DNA of 64,000 bases. It comes from Muribaculaceae bacterium Isolate-104 (HZI). GTDB taxonomy: Bacteria > Bacteroidota > Bacteroidia > Bacteroidales > Muribaculaceae. Position numbers and translations under genes: made by a program. This document shows, piece by piece, positions 8,501-16,118 of this stretch (the first letter of the stretch is position 1; each line of letters starts with the position of its first letter). A model generated the notes under the pieces. It did not search any database and had not been told where the DNA came from. It saw only the letters and a program-made list of their open reading frames with translations. The stretch lies in assembly GCA_003762715.1 (NCBI GenBank), contig RIBJ01000034.1:51306-115305 (forward strand). The letters run 5' to 3'.

Positions 8501-10135
8501 CTCCACAAACTCGCCAATAAGCAGATTGGGAGCCTTTACAACCGGGTTGAGCGGGCAGCGGTAAACAGCTACCGGATAGAGCACCAGCCCTACTCCGACC
8601 TCGTAACCCACAAAGCCCTCCACATCATAACGCTCGCCGAAGCGGAACCCGTCGGGCAGCAGGTCAGCCAGAGTGTGCCCCTCGAACTTGTTGTAGAGCT
8701 GCACTGTGGCTCCGCTGCCGTCGTTGAGAACAATGCGATTTGACTCCACTTTGGTGTAGGGATACACCACATGGCGCGAATAGTCTTCCTTTGTCAGAGC
8801 GCGGTCAAGACGCTGCACATGCGGACGAGGCTCTTCAAGCAGCAGTCCCTGCGCATAGTACTTCACAGTGCCCTGCGTCGCCTCGGCGAGATAGCGTCTG
8901 TAGCCGGTGACTCTGCATTCTGGCAATCCGTTGTTGTAGGAAAATGTGCCTAAAAGGTCTACGGTGCCGTACTGACTGTCCAGATAACGGAAATTATCGT
9001 CTTTCTCGTATGAATGGCGACCGGTGAAACCGTTGTCGTAGTATGATTCGGGAAAGTCCTCGCCATTGAGGGTGTAGAGCATGTTGCCGACGCGGAAATC
9101 CTTTGTACTTCCAGATCGCTCTGCCCATTCGTAGTCGGATGCATACATGTAGCGCATCTCAGAGCCGAGTACCTTGTAGCACCCCTCGATTATCACTCCG
9201 TAATCACCGTTAGAGAGACTATTTCGCTTCGAAGCCATTACGAGCTTGCCGTCGAGTGCAGCACCTTCGGCAACCATCTCGGTAAACGCCTTCTGTTCGG
9301 TTTCGAGTACCGAAAGCTCGCGTCGCACAACCGAGCTTGGCGATTTACCGCTCTCCACCGCTATTGCCTGAATGGCAAACGGAGGCTTGACATCTGAGCT
9401 GAAAATGTCCAGCTCCTTTTCGTACAGCTTGCTGTTTATGGTAGGCGCAGTGCCGTCGAGCGTGTAGTAAATCTTTGCGTCAGGGTTTAACGAACTGTTT
9501 GAAATGCTGACCTTTGTGGTGTATAGAAACGGGTCGGTATAGCCTTCGGCAATGGAAATGGAGGGCGGGTAGGTAAACGCAACCTCGCCACTCTCGCCGC
9601 CGTCCGGCACCTCATACTCAACCTCTATGTTGGCGATATATGCAACGGCACTATTTGTAAATTCGACACTCTCTAAATCTTGCCCTTCTTCAGCCCGCCA
9701 CTCTTTTGCCAAACTTATATTTACAGCAGAACTTGGGCTGGTCAACAGATTTCCATTGTATTTTATATTGTTAACTCCTGTATTTTTTTTAGTAGGGGCA
9801 AAAAACGTGACCCTCCTTATGTATGCATTCTCAACATTCTGAATAGAGACCGTAAATGTATTGTTTACAGGAGATGTAATATAACTATCCAGACGCCCGT
9901 ATGAAGCTTTTTTAGTTACATCTAATGCAACGGTGGCATTGCCAAACACAAGCTTGTAAAGAGGAGTAAACGAACCTGAGGTATAATAATTTCCACTACC
10001 GACAGAGGTACCATTCGTACCATAATATACCCTTGTATATTTCGAGCCGAAGTAGGTGTTTTCTACATACCTTGCCGCACTGCACAGCTGCGTGACGGCA
10101 AGTATTGTGTAGATTAGTGTTATTAGTCTTTTCAT
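5594..10135 (-). CDS. giant secreted protein with chitobiase-type repeats and T9SS-like C-terminal domain
   Basis: ATG 10135 gives a clean signal peptide (MKRLITLIYTILAVTQLCSA) and a 1513-residue protein; a further 27 upstream codons would be unusual. At least five repeats of the chitobiase/beta-hexosaminidase C-terminal type (core IYYTLDG...LY...VRAI.VESGK.PG) lie near residues 218, 588, 925, 1300 and 1392. OB-fold-like stretches lie between them (for example around residues 480-530, ending in GERYDVEGFVGYE). The last ~35 residues (ALYDLSGRRL...GVYIV) resemble a type IX secretion sorting domain, so the protein is probably exported to the surface. The first ~170 residues are encoded by visibly AT-richer DNA than the rest. 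No catalytic domain is recognised; an adhesin or glycan-binding scaffold is an inference. Its upstream region carries a 23-bp tandem repeat and a G9 run. Confidence 0.75.
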   Translation of the reverse strand: MKRLITLIYTILAVTQLCSAARYVENTYFGSKYTRVYYGTNGTSVGSGNYYTSGSFTPLYKLVFGNATVALDVTKKASYGRLDSYITSPVNNTFTVSIQNVENAYIRRVTFFAPTKKNTGVNNIKYNGNLLTSPSSAVNISLAKEWRAEEGQDLESVEFTNSAVAYIANIEVEYEVPDGGESGEVAFTYPPSISIAEGYTDPFLYTTKVSISNSSLNPDAKIYYTLDGTAPTINSKLYEKELDIFSSDVKPPFAIQAIAVESGKSPSSVVRRELSVLETEQKAFTEMVAEGAALDGKLVMASKRNSLSNGDYGVIIEGCYKVLGSEMRYMYASDYEWAERSGSTKDFRVGNMLYTLNGEDFPESYYDNGFTGRHSYEKDDNFRYLDSQYGTVDLLGTFSYNNGLPECRVTGYRRYLAEATQGTVKYYAQGLLLEEPRPHVQRLDRALTKEDYSRHVVYPYTKVESNRIVLNDGSGATVQLYNKFEGHTLADLLPDGFRFGERYDVEGFVGYEVGVGLVLYPVAVYRCPLNPVVKAPNLLIGEFVEGAEEDGRNQSSDPYYTSPGLKIVSVDYVLPSGVDMTVALPDDPDVKVYYQTGSRITSPLYPYDDISARGTLYEEGTTINCVYDDLEKNDRSRAWFVAERTDPATGIKSLSQVIELRFRHVANIRDVQTIALFRTECYERENEAAVPVCRMTAGALSDARLTVVRIEDKWLYVAQPLDHGGHDYLLIYNANGWSAAGLTPGDVVTDFAMKPKRTELGNWVGDATGFSRTFKVVDHFDPAAITPHQLDIAVDSKQFDDNDLAHYFRMTNVTVLRDGDETSGFVYTLRTDPPMEMYFDLFGFTGGWNTRYADENTPYEMTGVVVRKGTDSFAFCPLELPNRVDNAERPYIYIGEDADETEFLTDAYLGFGIEGLDEIPSGTEIYYTLDGSNPFDNANHTRRRYNPAAPEKINSTVTVRAYSARRGAGVSAETQRVFTRVTRPVNFLANFIFDEADPDVVYYLDAEVTVLACSRNYLFVQGPLGNTLPVYNSAGWGEENSRPVPGSRLKGFVLKNANVENFRFADATGYDSYYTPVSVGAQAEPVEVDSPDKSQYGQLVVLRGVSIEPEAQPEVSSRVAGYCTGYTAAGDMFKISHSEFGELPHLHGDTEGRLFDVTGIVMPSDDTPDAVPVLWIRDGEDVTPLASRVPVIVCDAPKGVFYPETTVAIELPEGVDAQTTEIWYSLGMGDWQTCAAGEKIVIDRTCTVSAYIVEENRVPGATASIVLTCMECSGTVALSAVHSGNGMTVTVVPVRKPEGEYDIYYTLDADTELTQESGTLYKEPVEITSDAVVRAILVESGKAPGLEAVLAVTIPQRPETPQASGRVKFIMGKSANGNPEVTIVPEDEMVAGSYAIYYTLSSTLPLEEDEEMLYNNAPIEVSESSVVRAMLVETGKTPGAECYAHVWVTTEIDGVYSGSDSEKVRVEGGRVVAPEGAALYDLSGRRLDMRQTLGRGVYIVVLPGGTSVKVAVP

Positions 10136-10185
10136 TGTATAGTTTCTGATTATGTATAATAATTGGATATTTATTCTAAAAAAAT

Positions 10186-10239
10186 AACGGCAATTTATCC
10201 TGATAAGCAACGGCAATTTATCCTGATAAGCAACGGCAA
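10186..10239. repeat. 23-bp tandem repeat, 2.3 copies
   Basis: Two identical 23-bp units (10186-10208 and 10209-10231, each starting AACGGCAATTTATCC) followed by the first eight bases of a third. They lie 50-100 bases upstream of the giant secreted-protein gene, within its likely leader or promoter. Confidence 0.85.
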
Positions 10240-10336
10240 GCCGGATTGTCTCTCGACAAATGGCACATAGAAAATCGCGGATTTCCGGAAGAAACCTCGC
10301 GCAACGTACTGAATATCAAATAGCTATCAATACATA

Positions 10337-10345
10337 GGGGGGGGG
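10337..10345. repeat. G9 homopolymer
   Basis: Nine consecutive G between the divergent giant-protein and rpoD genes, about 200 bases upstream of the former. If the minus-strand -7 box at 10453-10460 is used, the run lies in the 5' UTR. Confidence 0.8.
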
Positions 10346-10452
10346 TAGAAATACCCCTCCACCCAAGCATGGATGATGTTTTGTACATGTATTCAAAATT
10401 CCTGTATAAAGCCTCCAATATGTCTTTATTGACTCACGGCTCGATTATTTCG

Positions 10453-10460
10453 CAAATTTA
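10453..10460 (-). promoter_or_regulatory. candidate -7 box for the giant secreted-protein gene
   Basis: Reads TAAATTTG on the minus strand (plus-strand CAAATTTA). Use of this site would give a leader of about 310 nt holding the G9 run and the 23-bp repeats. The rest of 10240-10700 holds no gene; a 9-bp inverted pair AAATCCGCC (10536-10544) / GGCGGATTT (10611-10619) is the only other structure seen. Confidence 0.4.
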
Positions 10461-10708
10461 TATATTTTTCTCTACCTACAAGAAATGTTTGCATTGATTA
10501 ACATAAAATTATTTCTCAAACACAACAATTCTTTAAAATCCGCCGCACCGCCCTACACTTCCGCACAACTCTGTAAACACCGGGCATTATAGCTTTTTTG
10601 AGATTTTTAAGGCGGATTTGACATTAAAACGCCCCTCTCAGATGTTGTTATACCAAGCCGCCGCAGAGATAATTTGGTAATTTAACATAAAAATTGCCCG
10701 AAATTCAT

Positions 10709-10716
10709 TATCTTTG
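10709..10716 (+). promoter_or_regulatory. -7 box of rpoD promoter
   Basis: TATCTTTG matches TAnnTTTG, 26 bases before the chosen ATG. It places the transcription start near 10722 and rules out the upstream in-frame start at 10694. Confidence 0.6.
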
Positions 10717-10741
10717 CACGCTAAAATCTCAGATAAAGCAA

Positions 10742-11602
10742 ATGAGACAATTAAAAATCACAAAATCTATCACCAATCGCGAAAGCGCTTCTCTTGACAA
10801 GTACCTGCAAGAGATTGGACGCGAGGAGCTTATCTCTGTAGAGGAGGAAGTGGAGCTTGCGCAGCGCATTCGTCAGGGCGACCAGCGGGCACTTGAAAAG
10901 CTCACCCGTGCAAACCTACGCTTCGTGGTGTCGGTGGCAAAGCAGTACCAGAATCAGGGGCTGAGCCTTCCCGACCTTATCAACGAAGGCAATCTCGGGC
11001 TGATAAAAGCCGCACAGAAGTTTGACGAGACCCGCGGATTCAAATTCATCTCCTACGCCGTGTGGTGGATTCGTCAGTCAATTCTTCAGGCACTTGCCGA
11101 GCAGAGCCGCATTGTGCGCCTGCCGCTCAACCAGGTGGGGTCGCTGAACAAAATCAGCAAGGCTCTGTCTAAATTCGAGCAGGAGCATGAGCGCCGCCCG
11201 TCGCCCGAAGAGCTTGCCGAGCGTCTTGATGTGCCGGTAGACAAAATCGCCGACACCCTCAAGGTTTCAGGACGCCACATTTCGGTAGACGCTCCTTTTG
11301 TTGAAGGCGAGGACAACAGTCTGCTTGACGTGCTGACCAACGACGACTCCCCGATGGCCGACTCCACCCTTACCCAGGAGAGTCTCAGCAAGGAGGTTGA
11401 CAGAGCGCTCCGCCAGCTGCACGAACGCGAAAGAGAGATTCTTAAAATGTTTTTCGGCATAGGCTGCCAGGAAATGACCCTTGAAGAAATAGGCGCGAAA
11501 TTCGACCTCACGCGTGAGCGCGTGCGTCAGATTAAAGAAAAAGCGATACGCCGCCTGAAGGGACAGAAGAGCAAGCTGCTGAAAACCTATCTCGGACAAT
11601 AA
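10742..11602 (+). CDS. rpoD: primary sigma factor RpoD (Bacteroidota short type)
   Basis: At 286 residues from [14 protein letters not shown], this is the housekeeping sigma factor of Bacteroidota, which lacks the long region 1.1 of proteobacterial sigma-70. Visible: region 1.2 ([11 protein letters not shown]), region 2 with core-binding and -10 recognition helices ([26 protein letters not shown]), region 3, and region 4 with the -35-binding helix-turn-helix ([20 protein letters not shown]). It directs recognition of the TAnnTTTG promoters seen across this window. Monocistronic, with its own promoter and terminator. Its N-terminal motif and length match the family closely. Confidence 0.97.
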   Translation: MRQLKITKSITNRESASLDKYLQEIGREELISVEEEVELAQRIRQGDQRALEKLTRANLRFVVSVAKQYQNQGLSLPDLINEGNLGLIKAAQKFDETRGFKFISYAVWWIRQSILQALAEQSRIVRLPLNQVGSLNKISKALSKFEQEHERRPSPEELAERLDVPVDKIADTLKVSGRHISVDAPFVEGEDNSLLDVLTNDDSPMADSTLTQESLSKEVDRALRQLHEREREILKMFFGIGCQEMTLEEIGAKFDLTRERVRQIKEKAIRRLKGQKSKLLKTYLGQ

Positions 11603-11624
11603 CATCGCCGTCAAACAAAAGCTA

Positions 11625-11668
11625 CACTGCGTCGCCCGCTTCATTGCCGGCGACGCAGTGCTTTTTTT
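11625..11668 (+). terminator. rpoD intrinsic terminator
   Basis: Perfect 12-bp stem CACTGCGTCGCC (11625-11636) / GGCGACGCAGTG (11649-11660) followed by seven T. A second small hairpin (AGCCCG/CGGGCT, 11671-11688) may serve the convergent gene. Confidence 0.85.
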
Positions 11669-11693
11669 AGAGCCCGGTTAAACGGGCTTTATT

Positions 11694-13748
11694 TCACTGC
11701 CGGGCGCGGCGCTCTACCCACTCCACCTCCATGCGGTAGAAATCGGGCTTGGGAGCGCCCCTTAGCTCGCTGTCAAAAAACGCTTTCCAGCGAGGATAGT
11801 ACAACTCCCTCAGCAGCCCCGCCCACTCGCGGTGGGAATAGTCGTGCAGCCCGCCGGAGTTTGCGGCTATGCTGTCGCCCCACACAGTCACCAGCATCGC
11901 GGCGTTGCGGCGGTATAGCTCACGCGCGGCGGGGTCGCTGCCGGCAAGCGCCGAAGCCGCGTCCAGCCAGGTGTCCACACACATGTCGGGCTGTTGGCTC
12001 AACAGAGAGTCCTGCACCAGAATCAGGTTGAGAAACTCATCGCTGAGCGCCAGCAACGCAGCGGTGTCGCCGAGTTCGCGCGCCTGCGCCATGCGGCTGA
12101 GCAAAACATTGCCCCTGTCGGCATTTGCCTGACGCTGTATGTCAGCCGAATCGTACCTGTAGTTTGTGTTTCCGCAGCGGGCTGCCATGGCGGCGGCAGC
12201 CACTGCTGTGCTGTCGGCATCGTAAAACAGCTTTGACGAACCCCAAGTGCTTGCGCTTGACACACCCCAGCGCGGGCGGGCGCAAAACAGCGACTCCACC
12301 GTGCCCTCGCCGCGATAGTCGGTCGGAGCGTTGTAGACCGTTGCCCTCAATGCCTCCCAGCCGCGCCTTGTGTCAGAGGGAAGAGTGTCGGTGCCGTAAC
12401 GCGCCTTGAGATAGCCTGCGAGCCACTCTCCGGTATCGAACGCCTCGTCGCGCCAAGGCAGCTCGTAGAGCAGCTCATACATCACCGGATTGTTTTCGAT
12501 GCCCTCCGGGGTGGCGCCCACTCCCGTCAGATGATTGCCGGCAACGCCGCCTTTAGCCTCGTAAAAACCGTTGACAAGCGATTCCATTCTACCGTGCATC
12601 CCCACATTGCCGCCGAAGTTGAGCAACATGCAGTAAGCCCAGTCATGCTTGCCGTAGCCTGAGTTGCGGCGCCATTTCGGCACCTTTTCGCTATAAAGGT
12701 CCAATATGAGCATGGAGCCGGCATCAAGGGTGTCAATCATAGCCGGGCGCGGGTTTGCGTGCCAGCTCTGCACCACCCACACCGCATCGGGGTTGGCGCG
12801 CTTCATGGCTGCCATCAGCTTTGTGCCGGCGGCGGGAAGGTCTACCCCCGCAACAGAGCCACCTTCATGGAAAGGGTCCATGCTGTAGTACGCCGAGGTT
12901 CCGTAGAGCGATGTCAGCTCGTTGTAGTACATGTCGGCTATGGTGTCGAAATGCTCGTCGGCGGTGCTCAGAAAAGCCGGGCGCGGAAAGCCGCACCACT
13001 TGCCGGGGTCGTCAATCTTGTAACCGAGGCGCTCGCCGATATTTCTCGGCACCATGCCGGCATAGCCGGGCAACACCGGCTCTATGCCGAGCTGCCTCAT
13101 GCGCGCCACTATCTTTTTCTGTAGCTTTTCCTGATTGTCGTACCAGCTGTCGGGCAACGGGCCTCCCCACCCTTCGAGGTTGTTCATCTGCCACCACGCG
13201 AAGTAGGCGGGACCGCTGACAAATTCGCCGACCTCCTCATCGCTGTAGCCGAGCTTTTTGAGCAGGTTGCGCCACACGGTCTCGGCTCCGGTGAGCGACA
13301 GCGGCATGTTTATGCCATGGAGCGCCATCCAGTCAATCTCCTTCATCCACCTGTCCTCGTCCCAGAAAGCCATGGAGTAGGAAAAGGTGCAGTAGTTGAG
13401 ATAGTAGCGGTGGGGTACAGACGCCTGCCGGCGGATAGCCCCGTCGGGCAGCGGCAGATTGTCGGGCAGCGGCTGGGTGAGGTTGTTCCAGCTTATATGT
13501 ATTCCTGCAACATATTTCAGGTACCAGTTCAGACCGACAGCCATGCTCACGGTGTTGTTGCCCTGTATCACCACCCTGCCCTGAGGGTCGGACGATATTT
13601 CAAAAAAATCTTGCGCCGAGGACACCTCCCTGAACAGGATTCGCCCGGCGGATGTGCCTTCGGTGACACGCGCCGCAAGCGAGTCGACAGGCGATGCCGA
13701 CACACAGCGGCACACAAGGCATAGAAGAATAGCAGCAATTGTACGCAT
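11694..13748 (-). CDS. alpha-N-acetylglucosaminidase, GH89 (NAGLU family)
   Basis: Exported glycosidase removing terminal alpha-linked GlcNAc, for example from heparan sulfate or gastric-type mucin caps; a typical gut Bacteroidales enzyme. Signal peptide residues 1-18 (MRTIAAILLCLVCRCVSA). The N-terminal small domain precedes the (beta/alpha)8 barrel with the family sequences YYLNYCTFSYSMAFWDEDRW and GPAYFAWWQMNNLEGWGGPL. The two expected catalytic glutamates are present: in DPFHEGG (about residue 290) and in GATPEGIENNPVMYEL (about residue 411). Length 684 is slightly short against the usual ~720. No SusC/SusD pair is adjacent, so it is not in a visible polysaccharide-utilization locus. Confidence 0.93.
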   Translation of the reverse strand: MRTIAAILLCLVCRCVSASPVDSLAARVTEGTSAGRILFREVSSAQDFFEISSDPQGRVVIQGNNTVSMAVGLNWYLKYVAGIHISWNNLTQPLPDNLPLPDGAIRRQASVPHRYYLNYCTFSYSMAFWDEDRWMKEIDWMALHGINMPLSLTGAETVWRNLLKKLGYSDEEVGEFVSGPAYFAWWQMNNLEGWGGPLPDSWYDNQEKLQKKIVARMRQLGIEPVLPGYAGMVPRNIGERLGYKIDDPGKWCGFPRPAFLSTADEHFDTIADMYYNELTSLYGTSAYYSMDPFHEGGSVAGVDLPAAGTKLMAAMKRANPDAVWVVQSWHANPRPAMIDTLDAGSMLILDLYSEKVPKWRRNSGYGKHDWAYCMLLNFGGNVGMHGRMESLVNGFYEAKGGVAGNHLTGVGATPEGIENNPVMYELLYELPWRDEAFDTGEWLAGYLKARYGTDTLPSDTRRGWEALRATVYNAPTDYRGEGTVESLFCARPRWGVSSASTWGSSKLFYDADSTAVAAAAMAARCGNTNYRYDSADIQRQANADRGNVLLSRMAQARELGDTAALLALSDEFLNLILVQDSLLSQQPDMCVDTWLDAASALAGSDPAARELYRRNAAMLVTVWGDSIAANSGGLHDYSHREWAGLLRELYYPRWKAFFDSELRGAPKPDFYRMEVEWVERRARQ

Positions 13749-13864
13749 AACAGTGTAATTTTCCGCTAAGTTAGTAAAATATTCAAAAAATTACGGCGTG
13801 AATGTAACATTTAGGCACCTCGAAGCGTCTAACTATAAAAACGTCACAAAACAAACTTCACAAC

Positions 13865-14581
13865 ATGAAAAAAATCATTCTTTCAGCTATAATAGCAATC
13901 GGGGCAGGCGCTGTGTGCTTTGCCGCCTCGCCGAAGGTCAAATACGGAGTCAACGCCACCAACATAACATCAATAGAGAGCAGCGCCGCCGTCAAAGTGG
14001 TGTACACTCCGTCGGGCAGCACATCTGTTACCGTAACAACACCCAAGGAGCTGCAAGAGTATCTGTCGGTGAAAGTGTCGGGCGACAAACTCAAAATCGG
14101 GCGCAAAGACAGTTTCAAGAGCTCTATCAAAAGCCTGTCGGATGTCACTGTGACCGTTCACGCGCCGGCAGTCACTGATTTCGAGGCGACAACCGCATCT
14201 GTCATCACCGTAACCGCTCCGCTCAAAGCCACCGGCAGCGAGGTTGAGATTGAGGTGTCAACCGCCGGCTCGGTGACAGTGCCGGGCATCACCTGCTCCG
14301 ACATTGAGATAGACGCAAGCACAGCCGGAACTGTGAATATAAGCGGCAACACATCTGCCGGATTTATTTCTGCCGAAGCCTCCACAGGCTCCTCCGTAAA
14401 GGTCGGCGGTATCAGCGGCGACAAGGTCAAAGCCGAGTCGTCTACCGGGGCAAGCATCACGCTGTCTGGCAACGCGGACAAAGCCGACCTCAGCGCAAGC
14501 ACCGGCGGCTCAGTGCAGGCTTCCGGGCTGAAAGCCAAAAGCATAAGCCGTTCAAGTTCGAGCGGCGGCAGTATACACTGA
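13865..14581 (+). CDS. exported DUF2807-type protein
   Basis: At 238 residues with signal peptide MKKIILSAIIAIGAGAVCFA, it resembles the DUF2807 'putative auto-transporter adhesin, head GIN' family: an N-terminal segment (ITSIESSAAVKVVYTPSGS) then short beta-strand turns rich in Ser, Thr, Gly and Val, such as EASTGSSVKVGGISGDKV and ESSTGASITLSGNADKADL, consistent with a right-handed parallel beta-helix. Function is unknown; the family is common in Bacteroidota envelopes. Monocistronic, followed by a strong hairpin. Confidence 0.75.
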   Translation: MKKIILSAIIAIGAGAVCFAASPKVKYGVNATNITSIESSAAVKVVYTPSGSTSVTVTTPKELQEYLSVKVSGDKLKIGRKDSFKSSIKSLSDVTVTVHAPAVTDFEATTASVITVTAPLKATGSEVEIEVSTAGSVTVPGITCSDIEIDASTAGTVNISGNTSAGFISAEASTGSSVKVGGISGDKVKAESSTGASITLSGNADKADLSASTGGSVQASGLKAKSISRSSSSGGSIH

Positions 14582-14623
14582 TTCATTGCCACACAACTTT
14601 TTCATACTTGAGTTAATTGAACG

Positions 14624-14652
14624 GAGAGAAACGCTGATGAAGCGTTTCTCTC
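14624..14652. terminator. bidirectional terminator
   Basis: Twelve-bp stem GAGAGAAACGCT (14624-14635) / AGCGTTTCTCTC (14641-14652) with a GATGA loop and a following TTT. It lies between the convergent DUF2807 and AraC genes. Confidence 0.8.
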
Positions 14653-14702
14653 TTTGTATAGTACCGTTTGCACCGCTGTGGCGGCTGCATGGCTGCGGCG
14701 GG

Positions 14703-15605
14703 TCAGTTGCTTGAAGCCTGTCTGAACTGGCTCGGACTCACTCCGGCTATACGCTTGAATAGGCGGGTGAAGTGCTGAGGATACTGAAAGCCGAGGTCGT
14801 AGGCAATCTCGGCTATGTCATCGCTTCCCGTAGCCAGAAGATGCTTTGCCACATCTACCACATGTCGCGAAATCAGCTCCTGAGCCGTAACCCCTGTCTC
14901 TTTTTTTACCAGGTCACCGAAATAGCCCGGAGTCAGATTGGCTTCGTCGGCAAAATATGCCACGGAGGGGAGGCAGTCACGGGTCTTGCCTATTGTAAAA
15001 TACTCTCTCAGCGAGCGCTCAAATGTATTCACGACCGACGAATTTACCCGGTGGCGTGTTATGAACTGGCGGTCATAGAACCGGTTAAGATACTCCAGCA
15101 GAAGCTGGATGTTGGCGCTGAGCAAATCTGCCGAATGCCCGTCGACTGGGTACTCTGTCTCCTGCCTTATCTTGTTGAAACAGTCAATAAACAGCATCCG
15201 CTCACGCTCCGAAAGGTGCAGCGACTCCATCTGCGAGTAATCGAAAAAGCCGAAGCGCGCAATCTTTTCTCCCAGCGGCGTACCGTAAATCAGGTTTGTG
15301 TGAAACAGAATGGCAAGCACATCGGGCTGCATCTCGTTGCCTTCGGTCAACACCACTACTGTCTGTCCCGGAGCAAATGTCACAACCGCCCCCTCCTGAT
15401 AGTCATAGGTCTGCCTGCCGTACTTTATGGCGCACTGCACACCTTTTTTCAAAAACACGGCATAGACATCCCTGTACTCATAGGTGCCGGCGGGCACCGG
15501 ATATTTTGCTTCCTTGAGATCTACCGCCGCCACAAGCGGGTGATATGTCGTAAGTCCGTAGAGCTTGTTGTAAGCATCCACGCTGTCAATTCTGTAATGT
15601 TTCAT
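14703..15605 (-). CDS. AraC-family transcriptional regulator
   Basis: Three hundred residues: an N-terminal cupin-like sensing domain (about 1-170, with YDYQEGAVVTFAPGQTVVV) and a C-terminal AraC DNA-binding domain with two helix-turn-helices (ANLTPGYFGDLVKKETG and IAEIAYDLGFQYPQHFTRLFK), ending in GVSPSQFR. In Bacteroidales such regulators often sit divergent to small cupin, oxidoreductase or flavodoxin genes. Here the divergent neighbour is only a cupin fragment, so the original target may have been lost. Minus-strand -7 box TAAATTTG at 15630-15637. Confidence 0.92.
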   Translation of the reverse strand: MKHYRIDSVDAYNKLYGLTTYHPLVAAVDLKEAKYPVPAGTYEYRDVYAVFLKKGVQCAIKYGRQTYDYQEGAVVTFAPGQTVVVLTEGNEMQPDVLAILFHTNLIYGTPLGEKIARFGFFDYSQMESLHLSERERMLFIDCFNKIRQETEYPVDGHSADLLSANIQLLLEYLNRFYDRQFITRHRVNSSVVNTFERSLREYFTIGKTRDCLPSVAYFADEANLTPGYFGDLVKKETGVTAQELISRHVVDVAKHLLATGSDDIAEIAYDLGFQYPQHFTRLFKRIAGVSPSQFRQASSN

Positions 15606-15629
15606 ACCGCGAATTTAAACTATCCGGTT

Positions 15630-15637
15630 CAAATTTA
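15630..15637 (-). promoter_or_regulatory. -7 box of the AraC-family regulator gene
   Basis: Plus-strand CAAATTTA reads TAAATTTG on the minus strand, 25 bases upstream of the regulator's ATG. Confidence 0.55.
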
Positions 15638-15668
15638 CGCAACTATCTGCAATTTTGGTATATATTGT

Positions 15669-15678
15669 CGCAATTGCG
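15669..15678. promoter_or_regulatory. palindrome in the divergent promoter region
   Basis: CGCAATTGCG is a perfect 10-bp palindrome between the regulator promoter and the cupin-remnant promoter. It is positioned as an operator could be; no binding evidence. Confidence 0.3.
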
Positions 15679-15704
15679 GTCATTATGCAGCGACCGCAGC
15701 GGGT

Positions 15705-15712
15705 TAATTTTG
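15705..15712 (+). promoter_or_regulatory. -7 box directly before the cupin remnant
   Basis: TAATTTTG ends four bases before ATG 15717, so the predicted transcription start coincides with the start codon (leaderless), or the promoter has been moved next to the coding fragment by a deletion. Confidence 0.5.
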
Positions 15713-15716
15713 CACC

Positions 15717-15914
15717 ATGAGGTACCAGAAAGAGGGCAAGCCGGCGGTAGAGATATTGCCCGGCACTGTAATTCATATTCCCGCAAATGTCAAACACTGG
15801 CACGGAGCAGCAGCCGACAGCTGGTTTGCCCACCTCGCGTTCAGTGTTCCCGGCGAGGATTGCTCCAACGAATGGCTTGAGCAGGTTACAGACGAGGAAT
15901 ACAGCAAACTCTGA
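15717..15914 (+). pseudogene. C-terminal fragment of a small cupin-domain protein
   Basis: Sixty-five residues that correspond to only the second half of a small cupin protein (usual length about 130): the second cupin motif, PGTVIHIPANVKHWHGAA, and the conserved end NEWLEQVTDEEYSKL. The first cupin motif with its metal-binding His pair is absent, and an in-frame stop (TAA at 15705) lies just upstream. A -7 box is fused directly to the fragment. The residual ORF is intact, so expression of a short polypeptide is possible, but it lacks the metal site. It could also be read as a small gene with its own start; loss of the N-terminal half argues for decay. Confidence 0.65.
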
Positions 15915-16063
15915 CCCGTCCAGACATCCCCGTTTTAACATTTACCTTTCCATATTTTAACATTTGACGAGTTTTTCAAATGCAATATCCTATAGTACAA
16001 CATGTTGCATTTTTAACATTCACGAGTGTGAAAATTAAGACAATATCCGGCTGATTCGTGTCG

Positions 16064-16071
16064 TAACTTTG
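16064..16071 (+). promoter_or_regulatory. -7 box of the DUF6291-like gene
   Basis: TAACTTTG, followed by a predicted start of transcription near 16077. This favours the internal ATG 16119 over the upstream ATG 16077 as the translation start. The 15915-16063 interval otherwise holds no gene. Confidence 0.5.
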
Positions 16072-16118
16072 CACACATGCAAACACACACACGCAAACAA
16101 TCTAAAAACACACACAGA

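Noticed and set aside
16077..16118. Upstream ATG for the DUF6291-like gene
   Set aside because: The -7 box at 16064-16071 puts the transcription start at about this ATG; the extra 14 residues are low-complexity and His/Lys/Thr rich, so ATG 16119 is preferred.
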